A DNA stretch of 64,000 bases, from positions 40,313,114-40,377,113 of the forward strand of contig NC_053392.1 of assembly GCF_905171765.1 (NCBI RefSeq), written 5' to 3'. Of the stretch, positions 28,815-39,835 are shown one piece after another; the stretch's first letter is position 1, and each line of letters opens with the position of its first letter. Source of the stretch: Bufo bufo (taxonomy: Eukaryota > Chordata > Amphibia > Anura > Bufonidae). Under the pieces are notes generated by a model. That model had not been told where the DNA came from. It worked only from the letters and a program-made list of their open reading frames with translations, and searched no databases. Both the position numbers and the translations under genes were made by a program.

Positions 28815-30035
28815 AGTCTGTCTATGCCTGACCCAATGAGATCAAATACTAAACACCTCAGACCATCTGGGACACCACTAAACACCAGATACTGATCTTC
28901 TCAAAAATCCAAATCTATTAGACACCAAGGATCATCAGGGTCACCCAATCCACTGTGTCTGCCACCAATACACTGGACACCAGGGATCATCTGGGAAGCC
29001 GAACCACAAGACACCAGAGAGTACTATGCCACCAAGCTACTGCAGATAAGTGACCATCATGGACACGCAACCCCTAGACACCAGGCACTGTGATTATCAC
29101 CAGGCTACTGGACACTTGGGGACATGTGGCACAACCAATGACTAGACACAAGCTATTGAACTTTAGAGACCACCTGAGACACCCATCCTTAACACCAGAT
29201 GCTGTTTTTGCCACAAGTCCACTGGACACCAGGGATTATCTTGGAAACTCAACTCTTAAACCTGTATTACAGTGGCAGATTTTCTGCCAGATGATCGCTA
29301 GCGAGCGATTGTAGTAAAGCTCGTTAGCGATCATCTGGCAGTCTAATACTGCCGCCGATTACCCGATGAATGAGCAAACGCTTGTTCGTCAGGCAATTGT
29401 GATCTTTCAACATGCTGAAAGATCACGATTTTCAGGCGGCATATTGTCAATCACAATATGCTGCCGGCAAATAACTAGACAGCGGACGAGCGATGGCATA
29501 ACAAACGCTCCTCCCCATGCCGTGGAGGAGATCACTGCATGTAATAGCACCGGTCTCCTCCGCTAGCGCGCAGGCGATTGCTGGGAGGGAACATTTCCTT
29601 CCAAACAATTGTCTGCAGAATCGGGCTGTGTAATACAGCCTTTAGACAGAAGAAACAATCTTGTGCAAATCCACTAGACACCAGGGACCATCTGGGACCA
29701 AACAGCAGAAGCAAAACACATTTACAGTATTGTTACAAACCCATTAGACAGCAGGTATCATCTTTGACACCTAACCACAAGACACCAGAGAATATCCTGC
29801 TACCAAGTTACTGGACACCTAGGACCATCTAGAACATTGAACATAGACACTAGAATGACTTACCACCAAACTAATGTACACCGGGGACCACGAGGCACCA
29901 GAGTGTTTTGTTACCAAGCTACAAGACACTATCGACCACCTGGGACACCCAACCAGGAGACATCAGACAGTATCTTGCCACAAAGTCACTGGATTTTAGG
30001 GATGATCTGTGACACTCAACCACTAGACACCAGAC
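28815..30035. repeat. Degenerate tandem array, gacaccagggatcatctggg unit, left block
   Basis: The phrase gacaccagggatcatctggg, with changes, recurs near 28920, 28977, 29226 and 29679, and related ctactggacac / ccactagacac words fill the rest; spacing is irregular, roughly 50-80 bp. Interrupted by the MITE at 29257-29644 and ended by the solo LTR. Confidence 0.75.
29257..29644. mobile_element. MITE inserted in the degenerate array
   Basis: aaacctgtattacag at 29257 is inverted against ctgtgtaatacagccttta at 29626-29644. Internal short palindromes (gatcgctagcgagcgat) are present. The array resumes on both sides. Confidence 0.75.
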
Positions 30036-30544
30036 TGTCACGGTCTTTCTCGCGACAGAGGTGAGAAGATCGGATAGACTTGCTACACGTGAGGCTATCT
30101 GACAGGTCTCTCTGTTTTCCTCTTAGTATGTTGTTGTTTGACAGGATCTCACCTCTCCTCAGGTTCTGCTCGTTATCAGTGATGAGACTCTATTTAGGTC
30201 CACCTCACACTGCTGACCATGCGGTTGATATTGCCTGTTGGAGTTGCTAGAGCTTGTTTGTTTTGTTCTAGGCCTCAGGGAGACGCGGGTTCCTTCATCT
30301 GGGAAAGAAACAGCTGTCTCATCTCCTGCTACCTATCCTAAGGCTCATCAGTTTCAGCAGGGCCTAGGTATATGGCGTAAGAGCATTTACACCATCAGGA
30401 TCTTCTCATACTGGCAGGAGTTAGGGAAAGGCCTTGGGATTACTAAGAGGTCACCATCCCTCTTCCTTAGCTTTTGAGGCCTAGACTGTTGTATATTTCT
30501 TTTGTGTGTATCTGGTGTTTTCCCCTTCCCCATTACCCGTGACA
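30036..30544 (+). repeat. Solo LTR with 5-bp target duplication
   Basis: Begins TGTCACGGTCTTTCTCGCG at 30036 and ends CCCATTACCCGTGACA at 30544. CAGAC flanks it exactly on both sides (30031-30035, 30545-30549). With TG...CA ends, 509 bp length and no internal genes, this is a solo LTR left by recombination between two LTRs. It shares the TGTCAC/GTGACA end style of the LTR at 5723-8625 but not its sequence. Strand is assigned from the TG-start reading, which is symmetric, so orientation is uncertain. Confidence 0.88.
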
Positions 30545-30770
30545 CAGACATATTGTCTTTGCCTCCCATTCACTGGACATCAGGGACTATCTGGGATGCC
30601 CAACCACTAGATACCACAGATTGTTTTTACTACTTAACTACTGGACACCAAGAATCATCTAGGATAACAAAACACTAGACACTATGGACTATCTGGTCCA
30701 CTAGACACCAGGGATTGAGACAAAAAACAACTGCGAAGCTTGAAAATACTAAGAAACCAAACAATTACCA
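30545..30770. repeat. Degenerate tandem array, right block
   Basis: The gacaccagg/ccaaccactaga words continue after the solo LTR, confirming that the LTR interrupted one array. Confidence 0.7.
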
Positions 30771-30967
30771 TGTAAGGAACTTGGCATGAAACAAACAGGT
30801 ACTATCTGAGGTACTAAACCCCTGAGATCCTGGATTTCTCTGATCCTGGTATGGGCTAGTCAGTGTTGTTGTTTTTTAGACGTATATTCAGTAGTAGAAG
30901 CCATATTGTCAAATACCCAGGGAGACCTGACAATCCATCCTATCCATTAGCAGTAATAATTACCCAC

Positions 30968-31042
30968 CTTGGAGTCCTTGGTGGTAAGTTGTCGTATTCC
31001 CTTTGGTCCTATAACCATGTCCACCATGATGCTCCATCCTTG
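30968..31042 (-). CDS. PTK2B: PTK2B window exon 8: FERM F3 start
   Basis: 75 nt (25 codons), acceptor CTCTTTAG, donor GTGGGT. Encodes QGWSIMVDMVIGPKGIRQL and TTKDSK. GPKGIRQLT is PYK2-specific against FAK. The exon is short and lies between two repeat-rich introns. Confidence 0.97.
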
Positions 31043-31564
31043 CTAAAGAGAGAAGAGACAATCACTGAGGAATGCAATGTATCCAATTAGATGGACATTC
31101 TACAGATACACAAGTCGTCAGCTGGCACTTGGTATATCTCTCGTTCAAACATTGTTTCCTTCATGTCAGATGGCATTGCATCCTGCTAATCAGACGCCAT
31201 ATGGTGGCACTCTGGTAGTGCAGCCCAGCTCCATTTATTTGAGTGGAGTTGGACTGCAATCCCAGGCACGGCCTATAGACAAGGGTGGTGCTGTTCCTGA
31301 AAGAGCGGAGTCATGGGTTTCCAACTTCATTAAAGCTAAATGCAGAATTAGCCTGGTGAGATGTTGGACAGATGCCAAGTTAGTACTTAGTAATCATCTC
31401 TGTATAATGCAGGGCACATTTCTAGCTGTAGGAACAGAGATGATGTAATACAGGCTGATCTCCTCTAGATGGCGCCGTTAGACCCTGATTTGCTTGCGGC
31501 AAGGTTGTCTCTCTTGGGAGTAAGGAATAGACCGTATGTTACTATATTGTATATCTGCCTATGT

Positions 31565-32280
31565 GTCAAAATGGCACTAATGCCAACTTTCTTCTACCAT
31601 GAGCATGACCCATCATCTTGGTGAACTCCTGCTGCTCATGTCAAGAACTTTGATGCTTCCAGGAACTGAGGAAATGTCTTTTTGGGAAAATCCCTTACTT
31701 TTAGAAGGATCCAGTTGATCCCAGGATAGGTAGTGGTGAAGTGTTTGGTTCTCCTGCAGCACTCCCACAGGAGAAATGAAGAATTACACAGTGCCCATTG
31801 AAATCAAATGGTTCTCCACATTAACGTGTGGTCCTCCAGAGTGAGGTCTGTTTAATAGATGAGGGTCTGGAATGAGGACACGCCCCTAATAACTTAGAAA
31901 TGCATTATAGATATTTCTCAATGCTATGCCAAACTTTTTCTACCATCACCCATCATCTTGCGGAACCTTTGCTGCCCATTTCAAGGACCTTGAGGTTTCC
32001 TGGAACCGAATTTGAAAATAAGGGCCTCATAAAAGTCTATATGGAATCTCTTACTATCAGAAGGATTCACCCGATCCCAGGGTATGTGGTGGAGTGTTCA
32101 GTTCTCCTGCAGCACTCCCACAGGAGAAATTAAGAATGACACAGTGCCCATTGAAATGAATTGGCTCTCTATGTAATGTATGGTCCTCCAGAAAGAAGTC
32201 CGGATAAATGGGGGACTGGAATGAGGACCCCCTCCCCTCTATTAACTTAGCGATGCATTCTAGGTACTTCACAATGTTTT
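31565..32280. repeat. Tandem duplication of about 350 bp in PTK2B intron 7
   Basis: Copy 1 (about 31570-31922) and copy 2 (about 31923-32280) match in order: atgccaactttcttctacca / atgccaaactttttctacca, cctgcagcactcccacagga in both, cacagtgcccattgaaat in both, and gtcctccaga in both. Divergence is visible by eye, so the event is old. Confidence 0.82.
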
Positions 32281-32437
32281 CTTAACCCATAAAACCCTGT
32301 AAACCATTGCAATGTGATGTTGCATCTCAACTACAGATTTGGAAATGACATGTCCCGGTAAAGTGTATTAGGACCTACAGTTCCTCCTTGATCTGGGAGG
32401 ATTCATTGATCTAGATTTACATGACGGTAATGCTCAC

Positions 32438-32578
32438 CGCAAGTTCACATCTGTAGGTCTCCTGATCGATGGAGGTGAAGCTGGAGAGGGTGTTCAGGAA
32501 GCGCATGATACATTCCTCCTCCCTCAAGGAGCCGTACTGCTGGAAAGTCTGCTGGATCATCTTCCGGAACTGCTTGGG
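32438..32578 (-). CDS. PTK2B: PTK2B window exon 7: FERM F2
   Basis: 141 nt (47 codons, phase 0), acceptor TTTTATGTGCAG, donor GTGAGC. Encodes PKQFRKMIQQTFQQYGSL, REEECIMRFLNTL and DQETYRCELA, helical F2 lobe. Confidence 0.98.
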
Positions 32579-32782
32579 CTGCACATAAAACCCAGAGAAG
32601 GTAAAGGATATAGAGCTGCAGTGGAATATGGCCAAGGGGAGCTCCAAAAAGTCCCATCTATCAAGGTCCACTATTATATTCCAGGTGCAACAAGTTATGA
32701 CATATAGGAAGGAACATGTATATCTCAGTATGTAGAATACCAGCAGTGTGACCCAGCATGTCCGATCTCCTTCACAGCTTAC

Positions 32783-32837
32783 CTTAAGGCTTTCCTGCAT
32801 CTGTCTGGGGAAGAATAGGTCGAGGCCCACTTCTTTC
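32783..32837 (-). CDS. PTK2B: PTK2B window exon 6: FERM F2
   Basis: 55 nt, acceptor TTTTTCCAG, donor GTAAGC. Encodes KEVGLDLFFPRQMQESLK after a split glutamate codon. Confidence 0.97.
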
Positions 32838-32939
32838 CTGGAAAAAGAAATATATAATGACACGGGGCTGACGGGGTCTTCTACATGATTGGGAGTAATC
32901 CAATGAAAATATATTTTTTCATAATCATTTTTAGTCTAC

Positions 32940-33870
32940 GAGGGACATACACAAATATTATAGGGCCACTTATCACCACTCAGAGGGGGCCCTTTCCCAA
33001 ATATACTACACCTAATATACTGTGTCAATGATACAAATCTAGCTGCCCGCAGTCACCACTAGGTGGAGCTCATTGTGTGTATTGCTATACATCCCTAGTG
33101 GCTCCTACAGATAATGTCAAGTAGGCAGGGGAAGCAGGTCCGTGATGGGTCCCCTTCCTCCATGGACCTCACAAAAAATAATAGCCATGACTTTATAAAT
33201 TTATGGTTATTTATATCATATTCTTTTATATTTATAATTATGTTATATCCTATTGAATTATGTTCTATTACATTACATTCCAGCTTCATAATCTACTGTA
33301 TATTACATTTTATTCATTTACTTTATTTTATATTAAATTATGCTGTATTACATTATATCATATCTTACTCATTTGTATTATTCATTAATTTCATATTATA
33401 TTACATCATAATAACGTATTTTATTCATTTGTAATCTGTTATATTACATTATATATCATATTCCATTCTATAATATTGTATTTGTTTATTTTGCATCATA
33501 TACCTAAAGGGGTTATCCAACCCCTGTAATGATCCCCCCCCCCCCCCCCCCGGCTCCCCAGCACCCGCGTCGCTCCTGATCCCCGCAGGACCGCCGCTGC
33601 ATCTCCCTAGCATCTCGGGAGATTTAGTTTTATATTTTATTGTGTTATTTTATACCATATTCCATGATATTATGTTTTATTAATTGATTTTATATCACAT
33701 TATGTAATATACACTTAAACTGCATCATTTTATGTCATATATTGAATGCATTGTATTTTTCTTTATATTAAAGGGGTTATCCCATGATTAATGTAAAAAA
33801 TTAAAATCAGACATCATACAGTATATGACAATCTCTTTCTAACAAATCTAGAACCAGTCCTGTACCTCAC
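32940..33870. other. AT-rich intron stretch with a poly-C run
   Basis: 33200-33500 is about all A and T with ttatatta words. A run of 18-20 C lies near 33533-33552, next to a common repeat end (aaaggggttatccaaccc). Another aaaggggttatccca is near 33772. No gene seen. Confidence 0.6.
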
Positions 33871-33889
33871 ATGGATCCAGAGATCTCCT

Positions 33890-35430
33890 CATACATTGCT
33901 CTGCTGGAGGGGCGGTGTCCCTTCTGCTGCAGCTATCTCCCTATCACAGCTCAGTGGGCATGCACCTTTCTGCTGCATTTCTCTCACTATCGCAATGAAA
34001 GGGGGGGTGTCCTTTCTGCTGCAGCTCTCTCCCTATCACAGCTCAAGGGGGGGTCCTTTCTGCTGCAGCTCTCTCTCTATCACAGCTCAGGGGGCAGTGT
34101 CCTTTCTGCTGCAGCTCTCTCCCTATCACAGCTCAGGGGGGAGTGTCCGTTCTGCTGCAGCTCTCTCCCTATCACAGCTCAGGGGGGAGTGTCCTTTCTG
34201 CTGCAGCTCTCTCCCTATCACAGCTCAGGGGGGGTGTCCATTCTGCTGCAGCTCTCTCCCTATCACAGCTCAGGGGGGAGTGTCCTTTCTGCTGCAGTTC
34301 TCTCTCTATCACAGCTCAGGGGGAGTGTCCATTCTGCTGTAGCTCTCTCCCTATCACAGCTCAGGGGGGAGTGTCCATTCTGCTGCAGCTCTCTCCCTAT
34401 CACAGCTCGGGGGGGGGGGTCCATTCTGCTGCAGCTCTCTCCCTATCACAGCTCAGGGGGGGAGTGTCCTTTCTGCTGCAGCTCTCCCTTTCACAGCTCA
34501 GGGGGGAGTGTTCATTCTACTACAGCTCTCTCCCTATCACAGCTCAGGGGGGAGTGTCCATTCTGCTACAGCTCTCTCCCTATCACAGCTCAGGGGGGAG
34601 TGTCCTTTCAGCTGAAGCTCTCTCCCTATCACAGCTCAGAGGGGAGTGTCCTTTCTGCTTTAGCTCTCTCCCTATCACAGCTCAGGGGGGAGTGTCCATT
34701 CTGCTGCAGCTCTCCCTATCACAGCTCAGGGGGGAGTGTCCATTCTGCTACAGCTCTCTCCCTATCACAACTCAGGGGGGAGTGTCCATTCTGCTGCAGC
34801 TCTCCCTATCACAGCTCAGGGGGGAGTGTCCATTCTGCTACAGCTCTCTCCCTATCACAGCTCAGGGGGGAGTGTCCATTCTGCTGTAGCTCTCTCCCTA
34901 TCACAGCTCAGGGGGGAGTGTCCATTCTGCTGTAGCTCTCTCCCTATCACAGCTCAGGGGGGAGTGTCCATTCTGCTGCAGCTCTCTCTTTATCACAGCT
35001 CAGGGGGGGGTGTCCATTCTGCTGTAGCTCTCTCCCTATCACAGCTCAGGGGGGAGTGTCCATTCTGCTGTAGCTCTCTCCCTATCACAGCTCAGGGGGG
35101 AGTGTCCATTCTGCTGCAGCTCTTTCTTTATCACAGCTCAGATGGGGGGGTGTCCATTCTGCTGCAGCTCTCTCCCTATCACAGCTCAGGGGGGAGTGTC
35201 CATTCTGCTGTAGCTCTCTCCCTATCACAGCTCAGGGGGGAGTGTCCATTCTGCTGTAGCTCTCTCCCTATCACAGCTCAGGGGGGAGTGTCCATTCTGC
35301 TGCAGCTCTCTCCCTATCACAGCTCAGGGGGGAGTGTCCATTCTGCTGTAGCTCTCTCCCTATCTCAGCTCAGGGGGGAGTGTCCATTCTGCTGCAGCTC
35401 TCTCCCTATCACAGCTCAGGAAGCAGATGA
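33890..35430. repeat. 46-bp minisatellite in PTK2B intron 5
   Basis: About 33 copies of a 46-bp unit with agtgtccattctgctgcagc and tctctccctatcacagctca. The length of the G run after 'ctca' varies (4-10), and a few units lack 'tctc'. The 46-bp unit changes frame each copy; open stretches arise because no stop occurs in the unit. Confidence 0.96.
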
Positions 35431-35477
35431 AGGATGGAACTCCGCGAAATGAACAGAGAAATATGAGGGGGGGGGGG

Positions 35478-35640
35478 GGGAAACAGCAGGTGGCGCTACA
35501 CAGATACATTTTATTGAATAAGTCAGTGGGTATGCAAAACTTGTAATCACATGCAATTAAAAAAAAGTATTCAGATCCAGGCATTGGTTTGAAAACTGCA
35601 GAAAATTTTTCAGGGGACAACCTCTTTAAATAAATTATAT
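35478..35640. repeat. Dispersed repeat shared with 54338-54485
   Basis: aacagcaggtggcgctacac, ttttattgaataa and gtattcagatccagg occur in the same order and spacing at 54338-54440. Starts right after a run of G. Probably a SINE or DNA-element fragment of about 150 bp. Confidence 0.8.
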
Positions 35641-36117
35641 TTTTGCAGATACATTGTGTCTGATCAATAAAACATAAAGTCAACTAAAATTAGATGTAAA
35701 AACTTATGACTATACTTTCTTATACTTTGTATTTTCCATGTTTATAAGCTTATTTTTATTGGCTTTCTTCTCGAAAAAGTAAAAAGTTCTAAAAATATAT
35801 ACCGTAATATTCACCAACATTTTTTATTATTTTTTTTTTTTTTTGTATTAATCATTTAGTGCTTTTTCTTCTAGGTTGTGTTCTCTCTGCTGACATAGAA
35901 ATGTATGGTTTCAAGGTTCAAATTAGAATTTTTTTTATTAAAGGAGGAAAATGCAGTCATTGTGGTCACACAGCAAGTCCTACAGAAACCAGGTGTATGG
36001 CCACATCCGGATTGTGTCAGAGAAAAAGATTTTCTTGTCATTTCCATTTAAAAAAAAGCAAACAGCACAGAACAAATGTCCCTTTGAAATGTCCCCGCAG
36101 CCCGTACATCTACTTAC

Positions 36118-36180
36118 TCCAAAAAGTCAAAGTTGGACCTCTTCTCCAGGGCGTTGTGAGGCATGTCCTTGTAGAATCGC
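36118..36180 (-). CDS. PTK2B: PTK2B window exon 5: FERM F2
   Basis: 63 nt, acceptor GTCTTTCAG, donor GTAAGT. Encodes RFYKDMPHNALEKRSNFDFL with split codons at each edge. It matches the RFFKDMPHNAL block of vertebrate PYK2. Confidence 0.97.
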
Positions 36181-36339
36181 CTGAAAGACAAGAAGGGAGC
36201 CCATCCAAAAGTTTTAGTTCAGTATGCAATTCCCCAGGTGTCCTGAAGATGGCAGCAGACTACAACAAACCTCATTTAAAGGGAAATGCAGCCTTTTCAT
36301 TTTGTTATATACACTCATTGACAAATAAAACACCGGCAA

Positions 36340-36562
36340 AACACATATACCGGCCGCGTGCATTCCGCATTTTGCAGAACGGATAGACAGAAATTACTAT
36401 TCTTGTCCACATTGCAGGACTGCGGATTGAAAGTATGATGCAAGTACACAGTGTGCTGTCCGCGTCTTTTGTGGCCCCATTGAAGTGAACGGGTCCGCCT
36501 CCACTTCACAAAATTGCGGAACGGAGGTGGACACAAACATACGGTCGTCTGAATGAGCCCTT
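36340..36562. repeat. MITE segment, 'cggaacgg' family
   Basis: Contains gcattccgcattttgc, ccattgaagtgaacgggtcc and ends acggtcgtctgaatgagccc like copy 1 at 28280. It lies in PTK2B intron 4 next to a LINE. Confidence 0.7.
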
Positions 36563-36610
36563 ATGCAAAACTTGTTCTGCACTGAAGTCTCTTAGGCAGA
36601 TATCTAAATG

Positions 36611-37105
36611 ATTACCTTTGAGGCCTTCTGTAATTTCGCTGATAAAGATATTAAACAATATGGGTCCCAGAACAGATCCCTGAGGTACCCCACTGGTAAC
36701 AAGACCATGGTCTGAATATACTCCATTGACTACAACCCTCTGTTGTCTATCCCTCAGCCACTGCCTAATCCATTCAACAATATGGGAGTCCAAGCCCAAA
36801 GACTGCAATTTATTGATAAGCCTTCTGTGTGGGACAGTATCAAAAGCCTTACTGAAGTCTAGATAAGCAATGTCTACTGCACCTCCGCCATCTATTGTTT
36901 TAGTCACCCAATCAAAAAAATCAATAAGATTAGTTTGACATGATCTCCCTGTAGTAAACCTATGCTGTTTTTCATCTTTCAATCCATGGGATTTTAGATG
37001 TTCCACAATCCTCTACTTAAGTATGGTTTCCATTAATTTCCCCACTATTGATGTCAGGCTTACTGGCCTATAGTTGCCCGATTCCTCCCTACTACCTTTG
37101 TGATA
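36611..37105 (-). pseudogene. LINE reverse transcriptase core, inverted fragment
   Basis: Encodes NYRPVSLTSIVGKLMETIL, an in-frame TAG, then [16 protein letters not shown] and [18 protein letters not shown]. These are RT motifs of the CR1/Jockey group. The fragment stops at EGLKGN, before the FADD catalytic box. Confidence 0.9.
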
Positions 37106-37728
37106 CAGTCCTAACCTCAGTATCTGAGGAAAGGGATTTAGGGGTCATTATTTCAGAAGACTTAAAGGTAGGCAGACCATTTCACAGAGCAGCAGGAAAT
37201 GCTAGCAGAATGCTTGGGTGTATAGGGAGAGGCATTACCAGTTGAAAGAGGGAGGCGCTCATGCCGCTCTACAGAGCACTAGTGAGACCTCATTTGGAGT
37301 ATTGTGCTCAGTACTGGAGACCATATCTCCAGAAGGATATTGATACTTTGGAGAGAGTTCAGAGAAGAGCTACTAAACTGGTACATGGATTGCAGGATAA
37401 AACTTACCAGGAAAGATTAAAGGACCTTAACATGTATAGCTTGGTAGAAAGACGAGACAGAGGGGATATGATAGAAACTGCTAAATACATAAAGGGAATC
37501 AACAAGGTAAAAGAGGAAAGAATATTTAAAAGAAGAAAAATGGCTACAAGAGGACATAGTTTTAAATTAGAGGGGCAAAGGTTTAAAAGTAATATCAGGA
37601 AGTATTACTTTACTGAGAGAGTAGTGGATGCATGGAATAGCCTTCCTGCAGAAGTGGTAGCTGCAAATACAGTGGAGGAGTTTAAGCATGCATGGGATAG
37701 GCATAAGGCCATCCTTCATATAAGATAG
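37106..37728 (+). pseudogene. LINE ORF2 C-terminal fragment
   Basis: Encodes LTSVSEERDLGVIISEDL, then a stop, then LVRPHLEYCAQYWRPYL, LERVQRRATKLVHGLQ and VVDAWNSLPAEVVAA, ending at a TAG (37726-37728). This is the conserved region after RT in CR1-type ORF2. The stretch between it and the minus-strand part (including FADD) is missing. Confidence 0.9.
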
Positions 37729-37826
37729 GGCCAGGGACTATTCATAGGATTCAGTATATTGGGCAGACTAGATGGGACAAATGGTTCTTATCTGCCGACA
37801 CATTATATGTTTCTATGTTTCTATTA

Positions 37827-38415
37827 CAGGTGTTGTCCAATTAGACACTGGGTCTAACCACAAGAGGGTGTAAAAGAGCTTCTTCCTCTGCCCTTTAAAA
37901 CGGCTCTCAGAGGCCACTTTTAGGTAGTGTACCTCTTGGTAAAAAATAGTAGGGAGCTAGACATGCCTCTACAGCTCACTAGAAGATATTTCCAACCCAG
38001 GTGACATGCTTTGTGAGGGGGGAGCATCACTGGACGGAGAAGCTAGATGGTTGCTTCGATGAATTGCCTGCTATCTATGCTGTTAGGAGATATTGGGAGC
38101 GGTAGTTATGTGAGGGCACGCACACAGCGAACAGGCTCCAGACGGCCCAGACAGACACCAGTAGAGACAAGCACGAGCAGCTCCCACAGTTTTGTTGTCC
38201 ACCATCCAGACACAGATGGCCCCTTCATTACACCCCTGTCTCATTTGCAGGAAATTTGATGCCACTGCGCCAATTACATGTCCTGTCATGGTGTCGTGAA
38301 CGAGAACCCTGGACTACTACGGACTGGAACTAGATCGTCTTTAGTGATGAATCCAGGTTCTGTTTGGGTTCTGACGATGGTGTGAACCTATATCAGACAT
38401 AATAGGGATCGGTAC
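37827..38415. other. Part of PTK2B intron 4, nothing recognised
   Basis: About 590 bp with no clear element; some phrases resemble decayed Tc1 sequence (gatgaatccaggttctgttt, tggtgtcgtgaacgagaacc) near 38285-38370, too short to call. Confidence 0.45.
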
Positions 38416-38495
38416 CTGAGTTCCAGACAGCCCAGCTGGAGCGCCATGCCTTCGCTGACCTTGGTAGCGTATTGCTGCATGTAGTCGTTCCTCAG
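38416..38495 (-). CDS. PTK2B: PTK2B window exon 4: FERM F2
   Basis: 80 nt, acceptor TTTTTCTGCAG, donor GTACCG. Encodes LRNDYMQQYATKVSEGMA and LQLGCLEL, then AG of a split arginine. The donor GTACCG is a weak match to consensus. Confidence 0.97.
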
Positions 38496-38582
38496 CTGCA
38501 GAAAAACACAAAAGTGTCACAGATGGATCTGATCCCAACAGTAAGCGGGCCCCCGCCGGCTATAAAGAAGCACCCTGCACCA

Positions 38583-39835
38583 CAGTGGCATGCAAAAGTT
38601 TGGGGACCCCGGTCAAAATTCCTGTTACTGTGAACATTTAATTAAGTTCAAGATTGTCCAGACATATTGAAATAAGTCGCAGGTTATGTAGGGCATAGTC
38701 CATGGATGTAAGATCGCTTACTATTTTTCCTGGGCACCGCTCCGTTCGCCCGCTGTGCCCCCCATTCACTATTCCCGCCTGGTATGCTAATGAATAGCAT
38801 CGGTACAGGGAGGAGGAGTCTGCCCTGTTTCTCAATGGGCGTCTCCTTCTCCCTGACTGTAGCGCTGTCCAATCGCATCGGAGAGCGTCACAGTCAGGGA
38901 GAAGGAGACGCCCATTGAGAAACAGGGCAGACTCCTCCTCCCTGTACCGATGCTATTCATTAGCATACCAGGCGGGAATAGTGAACGAGGGGCACAGCGG
39001 GCGAACAGAGCGGCGCCCAGAAAAAATAGTAAGCGATCTTACATCCATGGACTATGCCCTACATAACCTGCGACTTATTTCATAATGTCTGGACCCATGA
39101 AAGGTCCTCTCTAAATGATCTCCATAAGGCATAAAGCTATTTTTTGATTTTCATCTTTTACATTTTCAAAACAAAAAAAAAGGAAAGGCTGCTGAAACAA
39201 AACTTTGGGCCCCCTGCGTGGTTAGTACCTGGTGGCAACCCCCTCAACTGTTTTCATTTTCAGAGTGTTAGGCAGCTGCTTAGAAGAACCCATGGCTGCT
39301 GTGCTTTGGGACAACGTTAGAGAAGTCTGGGTATTTATAAAGCTTTGAAATTTGCATCCCCTTACCTTTCCTAATAATGTTTGTAGACAAGCCTTAACCC
39401 TATCAGGCTATTTAAGGTCTGAGACCTCGGTCAAAGTTATCTGAGCGCTCAAATCTCCTTGGGTTCCCATACTTTAGCAAGGTACTCCTTTCCTTTTTTT
39501 TTCACTCTAAAATTGTACAAAACCAAAATATGTAATACATTGATATTGCTTAAAATGTTGAAAAATGGCTACAAAAAGAGTTTACAAGCTGTAATACTTG
39601 CCGAAGGGGTTGCTACTAGGTACTAACCATGCAGGGTGCCCAAAGTTTTGCTTCGGGCCCATTTCTTTTTTTTGTCATTTTGAAAATGTAAAAGATGAAA
39701 ATAAAAAATTGTTTTTGCTTAAAATACTAAGGGAATGTCTCATCTTTAACTTTATGCCTTTTGGAGAATATTTCATCTTGAACTTGCTTAACAGTCATTT
39801 TGACCAGGGGGGCCCAAAATTTTGCATGCCACCGT
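38583..39835. mobile_element. Long-TIR DNA element with a nested hairpin MITE
   Basis: Left end cagtggcatgcaaaagtttg and right end (inverted) tacggtggcatgcaaaattt. The arms stay complementary for some 250-300 bp (ggtcaaaat, aagttcaagat, tctccataaggcataaag, tttcatcttttacattttca, ggttagtacct). The left arm is interrupted at about 38655-39110 by the hairpin element. No transposase frame remains. Tc1/mariner affinity is suggested by the end sequence only. Confidence 0.85.
38656..39094. mobile_element. Palindromic MITE of about 440 bp nested in the left arm
   Basis: gtccagacat at 38656 is inverted against atgtctggac ending at 39094. Arms of about 205 bp are nearly perfect (for example cagactcctcctccctgtac on the right equals the complement of the left), with a loop of about 30 bp near 38870. 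It splits a sequence that is continuous in the opposite arm of the host element. Confidence 0.9.

Larger units (their letters stand above)
36611..37826. mobile_element. CR1-like LINE with 5' inversion (twin priming)
   Basis: Two parts of one LINE ORF2 lie head to head. On the minus strand (36611-37105) is the RT core; on the plus strand (37106-37826) are the C-terminal part and the 3' end. The 3' end reads attgggcagactagatggg and finishes with a short tatgtttctatg repeat, as in CR1/L2-like frog LINEs. An inverted 5' segment with loss at the junction is the signature of twin priming during insertion. Confidence 0.88.

Noticed and set aside
33871..35452. Open frames of 354, 248 and 238 codons
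   Set aside because: Product of the 46-bp minisatellite, which lacks stops in any frame.
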